The notes under the pieces were generated by a model, which searched no databases, was not told the origin of the DNA, and saw only the letters and a program-made list of their open reading frames with translations. Positions 46,279-57,365 of a DNA stretch of 64,000 nt are shown piece by piece. The DNA is from Pohlia nutans. Its lineage: Eukaryota; Streptophyta; Bryopsida; Bryales; Mniaceae. The stretch lies in contig CM040096.1 of NCBI GenBank assembly GCA_022496805.1, positions 15,439,501-15,503,500 on the forward strand, in the 5' to 3' direction. The position numbers and the translations under genes are program-made. Every line of letters starts with the position of its first letter. The stretch's first letter is position 1.

Positions 46279-46329
46279 TTTCTATCGACCGACCGGGCGG
46301 TAATCAATTACATTTCACGCCTGCAGCAA

Positions 46330-46505
46330 CATAACATTCAGTAGCCTGCAATGACTCTGCCTGCCCCCACACAAGAATGTACAGCATATTCCACACCCAA
46401 CATGACCATCATCAGTAGCTAATTGAACAGGTGGAGTCCCAAGATGATGAGCAGAGTGCATTCGTAAAGGAAAGGCAGAGCGCATGAAGACTACTGAATG
46501 TTATG
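46330..46505. mobile_element. CATAAC-terminus element, 176 bp
   Basis: Left end CATAACATTCAGTAGCCTG and right end CTACTGAATGTTATG (ends 46505). It is a shorter member of the family seen at 18238-18928. It sits about 50 bp upstream of the lectin start codon, so it may form part of its leader or promoter. Confidence 0.75.
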
Positions 46506-48732
46506 AAAAGCGATTTCTGCATTTAAAACGATCATATTGCGAGAAATCAGTAATTATACCACTGAAGAGCATCAAAAAAGAAAATGGTTGGAAAAAAGAA
46601 AGTCCGTGCATGAGACACTTGAGACCCAGTTTGAGCTTTAATCTGATTATCAGGCTCGATCATCGCATATGAGGCAAACCCTAAAACCTAAAGCTTGAGG
46701 TTTTCCACCACTAGTTGATGAAGCTGTACCAGTTGTGGAGATCACCAGGTTCGAGGTTTCCTGAGGAGCGGTGATCGATCGGTGTTTCCGGCAACTCGAA
46801 CGTCGATCATCTTCTGGTTAATCCATTTGTAACGTTCGGCCGTGAACGAATTAATTGTCGAGAGATCGAAGCTGCCGGATCATGAGCCACATCTATCGAG
46901 CATCTCTTCTACAGCTCATAAACCTGCCAGGAATTGAACAGACAGGCTACATTGTGGCTGTGCGTCTCTTCAAACCGAATGGGTACTAGCCAGTTGAGCG
47001 ATACTGTTCCTTACACCGCTTAGCCGTCGACATACACGTACATTTGGACAGAGTTACGACTAGTACTGTTTTATGACTTCTGCCACTTGTCTAATGAGAA
47101 ACTCACGTACTGTGTATGGCAGTTAGTGCGGAGAGGCGTGTGCAGGGCGAGTGAAGGCCGGAACATAAAGTCACGGGATCTCTTTCTTGCGGTATAGATT
47201 GAGACACGACGACATGCTCTAAACTACCAGTACTTTCCGAAAACTAGATGCATCTGGACAGGGTGAATTTGAATGGCAAGTATCTGATCACAAGAACTAC
47301 GTACTGAGACCGCCAGTTGCCAGTGTCGCAATGTAAGACACACATCTGAGGTGGTTGTTCAAGTGACTTCTTGAAGTACATTCACCTCTCATACATCCCA
47401 GAAGAAAACAAGGACGCTAGGGACGTTGACCTCGGACACAAGTGTTGCATAATTGTGGTCAATGTCCCGTATTTGAATTTTTTTGGAAGTAACTGGTACC
47501 ACTGAAGGACAGGTATTTTTTTTTCTCTTGTGCATTTTGGCTAAAGATGCACTGAGGTTGGTACTGGAATAGGATGTTATCGTATCACACATCCTGCTGG
47601 GTAAAATGACTGCAAGTACGTGCCGTCACTGGATATCAAGTTTTGTAGCATTCGACTTCAATTTGCTGGAAAATACTTAGCAAAGTTAGTAAGTTACAAT
47701 CGATACCAGTAAACAAGTAATGAAACGCATACGCGACCCTCTCATAATCAACAGGTCTTGCAGTTCAGATCCAATGAAAGTAGAAATTGCGCACTGTACA
47801 CATTCACCTTGAGCAAGTAATCCATACAGAAAGGATAACAGCTTACGGGATCCATTACGCGCAAGTAACATGAGGTTACGAGTTTCGCAGCGTTACTGCG
47901 TGTGAGGATCTGGACGAGCTAGTGCCTCGTGAATCCTTGAGATCCCCACTACTTCAGTTTGTTCCGAAACGTGATAACTGCAGTCGATTGAACATAACTT
48001 TTCGGAAAGGAAAAATGGACAACCTGGTATTCCAGCACGTACACCTACTGGATTGCAAACTCCGTCCACCCTGGATCTCCGTCGCTCTACGCCAATAATC
48101 CACGAATTCCAAGACAAGCTACCGACGATTAGATTCATGTAATTTAAATTCCTAACAGAAGCTGGCCTTCGGCCGTGTGAATTAGATGTCAGCGAACTAA
48201 ATTAATTTTATTAGCAGTTTGAATGATCGATGACCTCATCTGCTGAGGAACTACAGGGCTGGGTAATAATGTGGTCATGGGAACCAACACTACGGCAACC
48301 TCATGGAGGATGTCTGTGAACCGGACATTTCCCAGCGGAGGTTTCCGGTACTACAGGTCTGCTCACATCGAACTGAAACCCTATAATATAATTCCATGGC
48401 AATCCAGAAGGAATGTGAAAATCTCCGGATATGTAGACATTCTATCATTGCCACTTCAAAATTCATATATGTAACAGAGATTGTAAAAGTCGACAGAGAC
48501 AACTCTGAAACTACTGCGAGTCATCATGCATTCATGCAGGTAGGTGGCCAGGCCATAACTTCAAGAAGCTCATTAGTAACCGAGAGCAATTCATATGCTT
48601 TGGATTGAATTTCATGATATACAAGCGAGGATGCCAGGAGAATGCTCGAGGCAATAATAGATCTGCTCTTCTTCGTTTACAACAGTTAATGCGCAATTGC
48701 CCACCTCAATTAATGCATGATCGATGTGAGAG
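46506..48732. other. Intergenic, no gene recognised
   Basis: Moderately GC-balanced sequence with many short open frames on both strands and no recognisable product. It separates the lectin promoter from the 3' end of the minus-strand ferredoxin. A non-coding transcript cannot be excluded. Confidence 0.4.
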
Positions 48733-49397
48733 CTAGATCTCCAGGTCTTCCTCCATGTGAGTGGTGATGGTACAGTCGCTCTTGGGGAAAGCCACGCACG
48801 TCAACACGAAGCCCTTGGCAAGCTGCGCGTCGTCCAAGTAGCTCTGCTCCGAGTTGTCGACGGAGCCAGACTCAACCTTTCCGGCGCAACTAGAGCAGGC
48901 CCCCGCGCGGCACGAGTATGGCAACTCGATGCCGGCTTCTTCCGCGGCGTCGATGATGTACGTGTCATCGGGAACCTGGATCAGTAATATTTATTTTTCA
49001 AAGCAGTTTTTGGCGATATATTTACAATTTGTTTTACTACAATACATAGCTTTCTACAGAGTTCTTGGCTGTAATATATACCGCCAAATGATCGATAAGG
49101 GAAGATTATGGGGACATGCTCTATTTTTTCACCCAATAGCAACATAGCGAGCCCATTTTTCAAATAGCAAGTTGGCGATATATAACCACAAGAAAATTCG
49201 CTGACCTGGATGGTGGTCTCCTCTCCCTCGGTGATGAGCGTGACGTTGTAGACTGTGGCCATGCAGGTGACGCGGCCCATACTGCGGGTCGTCTTCAAGC
49301 CGAACGCCTTGGCGACCCCGGGACGCGCAGTAATCCTGCAAGTGCCTGCCATAGTGAAGGGTGCGAGAGTGGAGGGTATCACAGCGGCGGCGGCCAT
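48733..49397 (-). CDS. PETF: Chloroplast [2Fe-2S] ferredoxin, intron-containing
   Basis: Plant-type ferredoxin, the electron carrier from photosystem I to FNR, nitrite reductase, thioredoxin reductase and others. Minus-strand exons 49397-49206 and 48975-48733, phase 0, 144 residues. The transit peptide runs to about residue 46 ([14 protein letters not shown]...GRVTCMA). The mature part begins near [13 protein letters not shown]. The cluster ligands are intact: CRAGACSSC plus the distal Cys in GFVLTCVAF. It ends EEDLEI. The 230-bp intron lies just before VPDDTYI, where the paralogue at 51473 has none. The frame stays open upstream of the chosen ATG to 49670, and the start was set by similarity to the paralogue's transit peptide. 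Confidence 0.92.
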
Positions 49398-50107
49398 AGC
49401 TGCTGCAGATCTAGTGAATGCAAAGCTAGGGGCGATGGTGATGGCGATGAGAATTCTAGTAACATGAGATGCAGGAATGCTGTGATGAGGGGTGCAGGCC
49501 TCTGATAAGGAAGAGGCTAGTGGCGTCTGGCCAATGAGGTGCTGCCCTGTTGGACTTGTGTCATGAGCATGGGCTCCCGCAGCCAGCGTGTGCTTCAAAT
49601 TAGTGGGTGTCAGGCCTCTGTGTTTTGGCTTTGCATCTGGGAGATTGGGTAAGAGCATCTGCACCAGCAACTTTGAATTGCTCTCTGAATTGCACTCTGA
49701 AAGTCATGTAAAATGTAAAATTGCAGGGCATGCCAAGTAGCCCCCACCAATTAGACTTTGAAAATAGTAAGTAAATTTTTGAGTATTTTTGAGTATCTTT
49801 GAGTATTTTTTGATAGGAATGAGCTAGCCCTATCCTCTACTTACTGTAAGTCATTCTCTATGCAAAATTCATTATTTCACATTGTTTCAATGCTGGATGA
49901 ATTGAGTTTCAATGAGTTGTTAAAAATGTTGTACTTGCTACTTGTTACTTTTATCTTTTTTGTTCTTGTGATCATAGAGTTTATTCTCAAAAGAGGTCAT
50001 CAAGGGTAGCACGTGCGAACTTGGTCTTGGTGGCCAAGTTAGTAGCGCTTCCCTCAACAATCTCTTCATTCAAGTTGGCTCTTTGGGCCAAAGGTACTCT
50101 CTCTTAA

Positions 50108-50333
50108 CCCCTAAACGTTCGAAAATGCCTCTACGGCAAGTAGAATATGGTGTATTTTTTTCTTGCATTTCGAATGGATCCACAACTTTAATGGATTTGA
50201 GTTCAACAAAGAAGTTGAAATTTAGATCAATGCGGTTCTAATGAGTTATTGAGATCCCAATTTAGAACTTCTTGATGGTAGGAAATGCCAATCGTACGGC
50301 AACGTATCTACTATCCCATGGGACGTTTAGGGG
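50108..50333. mobile_element. TTAA element, 226 bp
   Basis: The left end CCCCTAAACGTTCG follows TTAA at 50104-50107. The right end GGACGTTTAGGGG is followed by TGAA. The interior is unlike the other families. Confidence 0.72.
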
Positions 50334-50753
50334 TGAAAACCTGTAAGTGGAGAACGAGTTTGCTCATGACTCTCTGTAATGGTTTGGAGAGTGGCTGTAG
50401 GGTTTGAGAGGCGAAGGTCATGGGCTTTCTTTGCCAAACGATCTCTTCACCTTCTGATCAAGCTCAAAGTTTTTAGCCCGTTGACACAATTGCCAGAACA
50501 ATGGCGAGCATTGCCAGAATTTCATCGAAGCGCTTCATAGGTGAACGCTTTGAGTGTTCATTTCCTTCTTCGTCTTGCATTTCTCACACTTTGAGGTTCA
50601 TTGCGTGGCTTGGGAGATCGACGTTTGGTTTGCCGTTTCCCTGAAGATCACGAAGTGCGTGTAGTTGCTTTTCTCGATCGATCATCTAAAGCTCTTGATT
50701 CTTCCGATTATGGCCATCATCCACTTGAAAGTGCACTGTAACATGCTTGGTTG

Positions 50754-50955
50754 AGCTCCTTCAATTGACTTGATGCACCAAACCCTCGACACAGGACAGC
50801 CACTTAAATGCAGAGTGTGCCGAACTCACGCCGCATTTACAAATCGTACCTTCACAGCGATGGCTGAGCTCCTTCAAGCACAGAAGTGTGCCGAACTCAC
50901 GCCGGCCTTCCAAAAGGGGCCGGAGTTTTTCTTCCTCTCGTGCCGAACTCACAGG
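50754..50955 (+). repeat. Short interspersed motif repeats
   Basis: GTGCCGAACTCAC occurs three times (near 50818, 50889 and 50941), twice as AGTGTGCCGAACTCACGCCG. GAGCTCCTTCAA occurs twice (50754, 50868). Irregular spacing, function unknown. Confidence 0.55.
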
Positions 50956-51472
50956 CACTTTTCCAATAACAGGCTTATTCATTTTCGCTACATTATAATT
51001 TGAAAGCCTTTTCGTCACTTGGCAAGTTTCGGATAATCCCATGCGCCTGTCTGCATTACAGTACTTACACTAGTAAGCTTAATCCGGTCCCCAATGCAAT
51101 TACAGAGAATTTTATTATTTTGCAAAATGCAGGAAATGATGTCAGTGACTGTGGTACGACCCGTGGTGGATTGACAAATCCAAAAGCTGAGAGAGAGACC
51201 AATGGGATCCGTTAAATGCTGGCAGACCAAATTTGGACTGCCCAACCCTTGAATCCATGCCATTCAAAAGCAGATGAGGTTCTATAGGGTGGGGTCATCC
51301 AGAGACGCAAAACAGGTGGCTGGGCGGTGTCAATGAACCACGGCCATTGATGAATGCTTCATCGTTTCGTACATAAAGCTTATGGACACATCCTGCCCTC
51401 ACCATCTCCGCATTCCTCCACACGCTCTCCACACCTCCTCCTCGCTTGTGCTTGTTTTCTCCGTCAGTCGCA

Positions 51473-51907
51473 ATGGCAGCCGCAACTTTGAGCACCAGCA
51501 GCATTGTGGCCGCCGTGGCGGGCACCCCCAAGAGCGTGCGCGTGGCGCCCGCGTCTGTGTCCGTGGCCAAGGCGTTCGGCTTGAAGAGCAGGAACATGGG
51601 GCGCGTGACAATGGCTGCGTACCAGGTCACCCTGATCACCGAGGATGGCGAGAAGTCCACCATGGAAGTGCCGGACAGCGAGATCATCTTGGACGTCTTT
51701 GAAGATGCAGGATTGGACTTGCCCTACTCGTGCCGTGCGGGTGCGTGCTCGTCGTGCGCCGGTCAGATTGAGTCCGGCACCGTCGACCAAAGTGAAGGCA
51801 ACTTCTTGGACGACGACCAGCTTGCCGCTGGCTTCGTGTTGACCTGCGTGGCCAAGCCCACCAGCGACTGCACCATCTACACCCACAAGGAGGAGGATCT
51901 GGCTTAG
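51473..51907 (+). CDS. PETF: Chloroplast [2Fe-2S] ferredoxin, intronless
   Basis: Single-exon plant-type ferredoxin of 144 residues. The transit peptide [17 protein letters not shown]... runs to about residue 46 and ends at [16 protein letters not shown]. The mature part has CRAGACSSC and the distal CVAK, then ends YTHKEEDLA. The Ala-rich, GC-rich coding sequence stands out from the AT-rich surroundings. It lies head to head with the ferredoxin at 48733-49397, and the two share most of the mature sequence, including the [13 protein letters not shown] transit segment, so they are duplicates. Confidence 0.95.
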   Translation: MAAATLSTSSIVAAVAGTPKSVRVAPASVSVAKAFGLKSRNMGRVTMAAYQVTLITEDGEKSTMEVPDSEIILDVFEDAGLDLPYSCRAGACSSCAGQIESGTVDQSEGNFLDDDQLAAGFVLTCVAKPTSDCTIYTHKEEDLA

Positions 51908-51934
51908 AGCTCCACAGTAGCACTCTTGCTGGAC

Positions 51935-52565
51935 CATTTTTGCAATGCTCACAGAAGCCCTTGTTCTGTTTGTTCGACTTCCGTTGCAAGTCGCTTGTAA
52001 AGTAGAGGTGAAATAATCAATTCTTCAAATTCAAGACCTTTCTCTTTCTCAGGGTTTCGATGGGAGCTTTGGTGTTCACTCTCATCAGCGTTCTTTCGTC
52101 TTTCTGGGGCTGTACGTTACTGGAGCTTTCTGGGGCTGTACGTTACTGGAGCTTTCTGGGGGACTTCTACATCTCCTCGCTCTGCCAGGGTTTGAATGGG
52201 AATGCTGAGGTTTTTGGCTCAATGTTGATGTAATGCAGAGTGTTGTACTTGCAGATGATTCTACATGGTACTTTGCAATGCTTACAAAAGCCCTTGTTCT
52301 ATTGTTCAACTTCGGTAGCAAGTCGCTTGTAAAGTAGAGGTGAAATAATCAATTCTTCAATCAAGGCATTTCTCTTGGTGCCGATATCGGTGCCTCAGGG
52401 TTTCAACGGGAGCTTTGGTGTCAATTACATCAGCGCTCTATTGTCTTTCTGGGGCTGCAGGGGACTTCTACATCTCCTTGTTCTGCTTAAGTGTGCCAGG
52501 GTTTGAATGCGATTTTTGGCCGTAATGCAGAGTGTTGTACTTGCAGATGTTTCTACATGGCATGA
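51935..52565 (+). repeat. Tandem duplication of ferredoxin 3' flank
   Basis: Two copies, about 51935-52267 and 52268-52565, share CAATGCT.ACA.AAGCCCTTGTTCT, AAGTCGCTTGTAAAGTAGAG, GAAATAATCAATTCTTCAA, GGGAGCTTTGGTGT, CTTTCTGGGGCTG and ATGCAGAGTGTTGTACTTGC. A smaller repeat of TTTCTGGGGCTGTACGTTAC lies inside the first copy. Both copies lie after the stop codon. Confidence 0.85.
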
Positions 52566-53832
52566 GTCTAGGTGAAGATTATAGGGATACGGCCCTGTGA
52601 GTTTCTCGATTGCTACTGCGTGTACTCTGAAAGCTTTCTTACGATGGTTAAGAAGAGGCTCTTAGCGGTGCAACCTAAGTTTACCAGGCGGTACTTGCTG
52701 CTTTCTTTGAAGCTTGATAAATGTGCTTCCATTCTTCATCACCACAAATGGTCTGTCCAGTCTGCGATGGAAATTTTCTTCATACTTACACACTCTAAAC
52801 GACATGAATTTTAATCAAGATGGGTTACCAATTTCTCAGCTCTTTCCATGAATTACATATATGTGTATGAATCATACACCCATGAGGACTAAGAATCTAG
52901 GTATAGATCACAAACTCTTTCCGATTTCCAATCCACTACAGCCCTCGTAGTGTCCTGGTTGAGATTATGCTAGCTGACTCGCATGTGTATAATTTCCCAC
53001 AATCGGATTCCATGTTTGAGTGACCTAATATATTGTAGGGATTGTTGCATTTTTTACTTCAGAATTGGAGACAGTGTTCCCTTGTAGAGATTTGGAACGC
53101 AAAGATTAATGCAGGCTAGCTCTGAAGGCGGTTTGGATCTCTGAGGGTGGTGATTACATTATTATTGTGCTAGGAAGGTGAGTAGTCAGTAGCCAATGGC
53201 AAGGCGCGGAGGAGGATTGTGGGTAGCAGGATATGTGGAGCCTATCCTCCACTTGTCGCCGAACTGGCCTCCCTCCCCCATCAGGGAAAATAATTCCAAA
53301 GCATTCAGAAAAGTTACACATGAGAATTGAGAAAGCGTTTTTGAGGCCTCCACTTGCCGCCAACTATATCGCCAACCAAGATGAGGCTGCACATGGCAAA
53401 GCCACAGAAGGCAGAGGTAAATGCATTTAGAGTAGGCCATTGTTGCTTCCTTCCTCCAAATAGCAACTCCACCATGACATTTTTTTACTGTGTTATCAAA
53501 ATAGATTGTTCAACATCTTGGAACAAACTTGTGAGAACAACAAGCGGAGCGATTCACTCCCCTATACAAAGTCCATGAAATTCCCTATGAACAACATCGT
53601 TGTCAACTCCAACGGGGCTTCCAAATGCATTAAGAAAAGGAGGAAAAAGACTGCGCGACCATGCACACTCAACCACCTACACAAAAAATAAAACAAAAAA
53701 AACCATTAAACATCTATTTATCTACTTGTTTGTTTATATACATATACATATACATATATATACTTTTTGCGGGTCGCTAATGATACATAGCCGCCCCTTT
53801 GCTTTCTTCTTTTCCTAAAGAAAACATACATA
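52566..53832. other. Intergenic, no gene recognised
   Basis: Contains an 80-codon plus-strand frame at 52572-52814 and minus-strand frames around 53154-53440, none recognisable. A CATATACATATA microsatellite lies near 53737-53760. Confidence 0.4.
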
Positions 53833-54850
53833 TGTTCTTTCATACCCTCTCATAGTCGCCTTAAGAGTATATAAGGCGGCTATAGGAGAATGTTAGAACA
53901 TATAGATGTTCTCTTGAGGAGTCGCTTGAGGTAATGACGAAAAAAGGTTCGCGCGCGCGGACCCTAGGCCCCGGAAAAAAAATTAATAAATTTATTTTTT
54001 TATTTTTTCATTTTTTCATTTTTTTTCATTTTTGTTTAATTTTTTTGGCGTGGCGGATGGACTGAGGGTACGCGATAGCACACCCTCTGTCCTCCAGCCC
54101 TTAAAAGAACATCAATATATTCTTCCGTATCCTCTTATAGTCGCCTCAAGGATATATAAGGCGGCCACGGGAGAATGGAAGAACATATAGATGTTCTCTT
54201 AACCCCTAACTGCCTGAGCGACCATTTTTTGGACGATGTACAGATTTCATCTATAATTTCTCATTTGTCGTGCATTTTTTGGAGTGTGGAATTTTTACTA
54301 CAGATTCTATGGGAAGTTAGCTTCATGCACATGTGATCCGATTAGAAAGGGGATGATTTGTGAAATTTTTATGCCTCATTTCATGTTGTAGTGATTCACC
54401 CAAAATTTTGAAGATTTCAGTGTTAAAATGCTCTAAAAAAAAGTCAACTCATAAAATTAAGCAACCAAAAAATCTCCAAAAATCACTACACTTAGAGTAC
54501 TATATTTCAACCAATCACACAAAATTTCATCCGTAGATTGTCAATATCTTATTTGCAATTGAATTACAAAATAATTTTGAATTTCAGGTTTCAAATTTTA
54601 TACAAAATTATTGATGATTGCAATCATAGATCTAACCATATGGATAGAATCTAAAATTTATAATGTATAACTTTTATTCATATATCAAGTTCAAAATATC
54701 CCTCTATGTTGCATTTTATAATGCATCTTTGTAAAACTGCCGAATTTGGAGAGGGCTCTAGGCATTTAGGGGTTAAGGAGTCACTTGAGGTGAGGACGAA
54801 AGAGAGTTCGCGTGCGCAGACCCTAGGCCCAAAAAACCCGGAATTTCATT
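53833..54850. repeat. Two copies of a 150-bp repeat, one interrupted
   Basis: Copy 1 (53833-53985) has the order CTCATAGTCGCCT, TATATAAGGCGGC, GAACATATAGATGTTCTC, TTGAGGAGTCGCTTGAGG, GTTCGCG, GACCCTAGGCCC. Copy 2 has the same order but is split at GTTCTC/TTAA by the 570-bp element at 54203 and resumes at 54777 (GGAGTCACTTGAGG...). Three GTGGCGGA.GGACTGAGGGTAC blocks (54048, 54891, 54996) belong to the same array. Confidence 0.8.
54203..54772 (+). mobile_element. TTAA element family A, 570 bp
   Basis: TTAA at 54199-54202 and 54773-54776. Termini are CCCCTAACTGCCTGAG and CTCTAGGCATTTAGGGG. It is nearly collinear with the 16470 copy. It splits a local repeat whose other copy is intact, so both borders are supported. 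Confidence 0.92.
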
Positions 54851-57224
54851 TATTTATTTAAATACTAATAATAATAAATAAAAAATTGGGTGTGGCGGAG
54901 GGACTGAGGGTACTGGGCAGGGTGACGGAGGACATATACCTCAAAATAATAATAATAATATCAATATTAATAAATAATTATAATAAAAATGAATGGCGTG
55001 GCGGAGGGGTTGAGGGTACGCAGCATTTGAATGTTGTTTTGAAGGAAGGAGGAAGGAGCCATTACAAAAGTTTTGAGGCCTCCAAAGGGCTGCGAGTTTG
55101 GCCATGAATGCCATGCAAAAAATTTATTAAAATTTTTTTTTAAAAAATTCAAAATTGAATATAAATTATTTTAAATTATTTTAAAAACCGAATTCTATGT
55201 GGTCAAAAGTTTGGCCACGTCATATCTGGATTTATTATTTTTATAATTTTTATAATATTTTTTAAGAAGAATATTTTAATAATGAATTTATTTTTATTTT
55301 TTAACATTTTTAATACTTTTTATTTTTAAATATTTTTAAAAAAATTCCCAGATTTCTTCTTCTTTTTATATTCATTTATGTGCATGCGGATGCTAGTTCA
55401 ACTCGCGGCCCTTGGGAGGCTTCAAAATCTTTCTAATACCACGCGCTCTTATGTACTTTTTAACACACACAAAGAAATAAGGAATAGGAAAACAAGAAAA
55501 GAAATTCATATCTTCTCCCATACACTCTTGCAGCGGTGTTATAGTGTCTTAATCTATTCATAATTTGTAATAGTTTTTAAATAGTCAATCTTGCAATTTT
55601 AAAAATAAATGAAATTCAAATTTTTGTAATGAGAAATTTGAAATATTAGTGTTTTATTGCAATATACTACAAGTTTGAACAAAGAAAGAAATCAATGTTT
55701 TTTGGTCAATTTTTTTGATAAATTTTCTTTTTTAGCAAAATTAGGTCCCGAAATTATTGCACTTAGCCAAGTGCAATAATAGGAAATTGCTTGTTATCTA
55801 TGCTTGAAGGGTTTTGAAATTAAATTTTTCCATACTCACATACCAAATGTGATGACCAAATAGTCAATGGACCCATTAAATAAATTATAGGATGTATTGA
55901 ACTAAACTTAGATTTGAAGAGCCATTGTTTGACACTATAGGATTCAAGCTATTTGAAAAGGCACTCAACATTTTTCATTCAATATGGCCGTGTTTAGGGT
56001 GCTTCTAGTGCATAAATACAAATTGCTTTCACAATTGCCAAAGTACAAATGTTAAAACCTAAAATACGGAATCAAATCATTCCATACTACTACTAATAAA
56101 GGGTGTTGTTTTCAACACTATTAAAATAACATTGTTTTCAAAACTTATAGTTGAAAAGAGTTTTAAAAACAACACCTTCTTTTGGTGGTGTAAGGATCTA
56201 ACTTTGTTAAACAATAGAATCGTTGTACTAGCACCTAAACCATGTGTTAACAATACCATATCTTACCCCATAAAATTTGGTCATAATTTTGCACAATCTC
56301 ATTGGCTCTCAACAATAAGATTACAACATCTAGTGTACTACTTGGTTCACATAAACTTGATGATTTACTACCTGGTTCACAATATCTTTACAAAGTACTA
56401 CCCATCTAACACCAAAAGGCAATTTCCAATTAATTGAAACAAACCATTCATTAACCATTAAAGATCAAAGTAAGCCCATATGCTTAGTTCTAAGAGAACA
56501 ATGGGGAAAACTTAAAATTTTGTGAATCAAAAAAAAAAAGGATTGGTGCTTCGGAAAAATGCTGAAAATACAAAGCTAGATTCTTAAGTTGTGTTGGATT
56601 TAGAAAATTGTGGAACAATCCACAATCAAATGAAGGAACCGGGAAGAGATAGGAGCTGGAGTCGGGCAGTAGCTAGTTGACTTAAAGTCACAACATCCTT
56701 TTTTAAAGTGCGCATTGTCTGGCAGTGTGAAAAAAAGGTTAGGCCTACCTGGTCCTGCAGCGCCTAGCTTGACCACATGGTAGCTTGACCACATGGTAGC
56801 TTGACCACGTGGCAGCCTGACCTGCCGGCATTGCTAGAGGGCCAACATCACAACGACAATGTTTACTTATTTATTTTGCAGTCCAAAACCTTGGCAAAGT
56901 GGCAGACACAACAAAAAATTAAACAAATTAATTTTTCCTACCAGCCCCCATTGATAGTGGACAGTGTTTGAACCATAAGGCTCACAACGCATGCATCCCA
57001 CAACATCGAAATCTAGTGCCATAACTCCCTCTCTCATCGCACCACATGGCGATAAAATAAAAAATGTGGCATGCCTCATCTACAAGAAAAATAGAAAAAA
57101 TAGAAAGGAGGCAAGCCAAATGTAATGTACCTTGCCTTGATCTGCTGTTCCTTGCAACTACTCTCATCTCTTTGATTCTTTCATTTGGTTGTGGAAATTT
57201 CCATAATTTTCCAAATTTGGCGCA
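54851..57224. other. AT-rich intergenic DNA, no gene
   Basis: Includes long A/T runs (54950-55350) and short inverted repeats such as GGGTGTTGTTTT...AAAACAACACC (56100-56183). TAGCTTGACCACATGG occurs twice in tandem near 56766-56800. No protein-coding exon was recognised. Confidence 0.45.
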
Positions 57225-57361
57225 ACTTGGGAATCTAGCCTGGTTTTTTCATGAGCTTTCCAAAGTCCCAATCCATTTTTATTTTTTTGATTTGACAAAA
57301 TCTAAATTTTTCCCTATTATTCTTTCAAAACTAAGCCTATGGGGCTTGATTGTTCCTTAGG
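57225..57361. mobile_element. Right-end fragment of a TTAA element, family E
   Basis: TTTTCATGAGCTTTCCAA..CAATCC, TTTGACAAAATCTAAATTTTTC and AAGCC.ATGGGGCTTGATTG before TTAA at 57362-57365 match the right part of the 40275-40669 element. The left end could not be located. Confidence 0.55.
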
Positions 57362-57365
57362 TTAA

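Larger units (their letters stand above)
49671..51472. promoter_or_regulatory. Region between divergent ferredoxin genes
   Basis: About 2 kb between two ferredoxin starts pointing away from each other, so it holds both promoters. It contains the TTAA element at 50108-50333 and the short repeats at 50754-50955. No clear TATA box was assigned. Short open frames here have no recognisable product. Confidence 0.45.

Noticed and set aside
49398..49670. In-frame N-terminal extension of the minus-strand ferredoxin
   Set aside because: The frame is open by chance for 91 codons, but the extension lacks transit-peptide character and is absent in the paralogue. The ATG at 49397 aligns with the paralogue's start.
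51464..51989. Long antisense frames over the intronless ferredoxin
   Set aside because: They mirror the GC-rich coding strand and have no protein similarity of their own.
8473..54772. CCCCTAA motifs read as telomere-type repeats
   Set aside because: They occur once at each element end beside TTAA and not in tandem runs, so they are transposon termini. The only CCCTAAA pairs (near 30493 and 30713) are single short tandems in an OSB intron, not an interstitial telomere.
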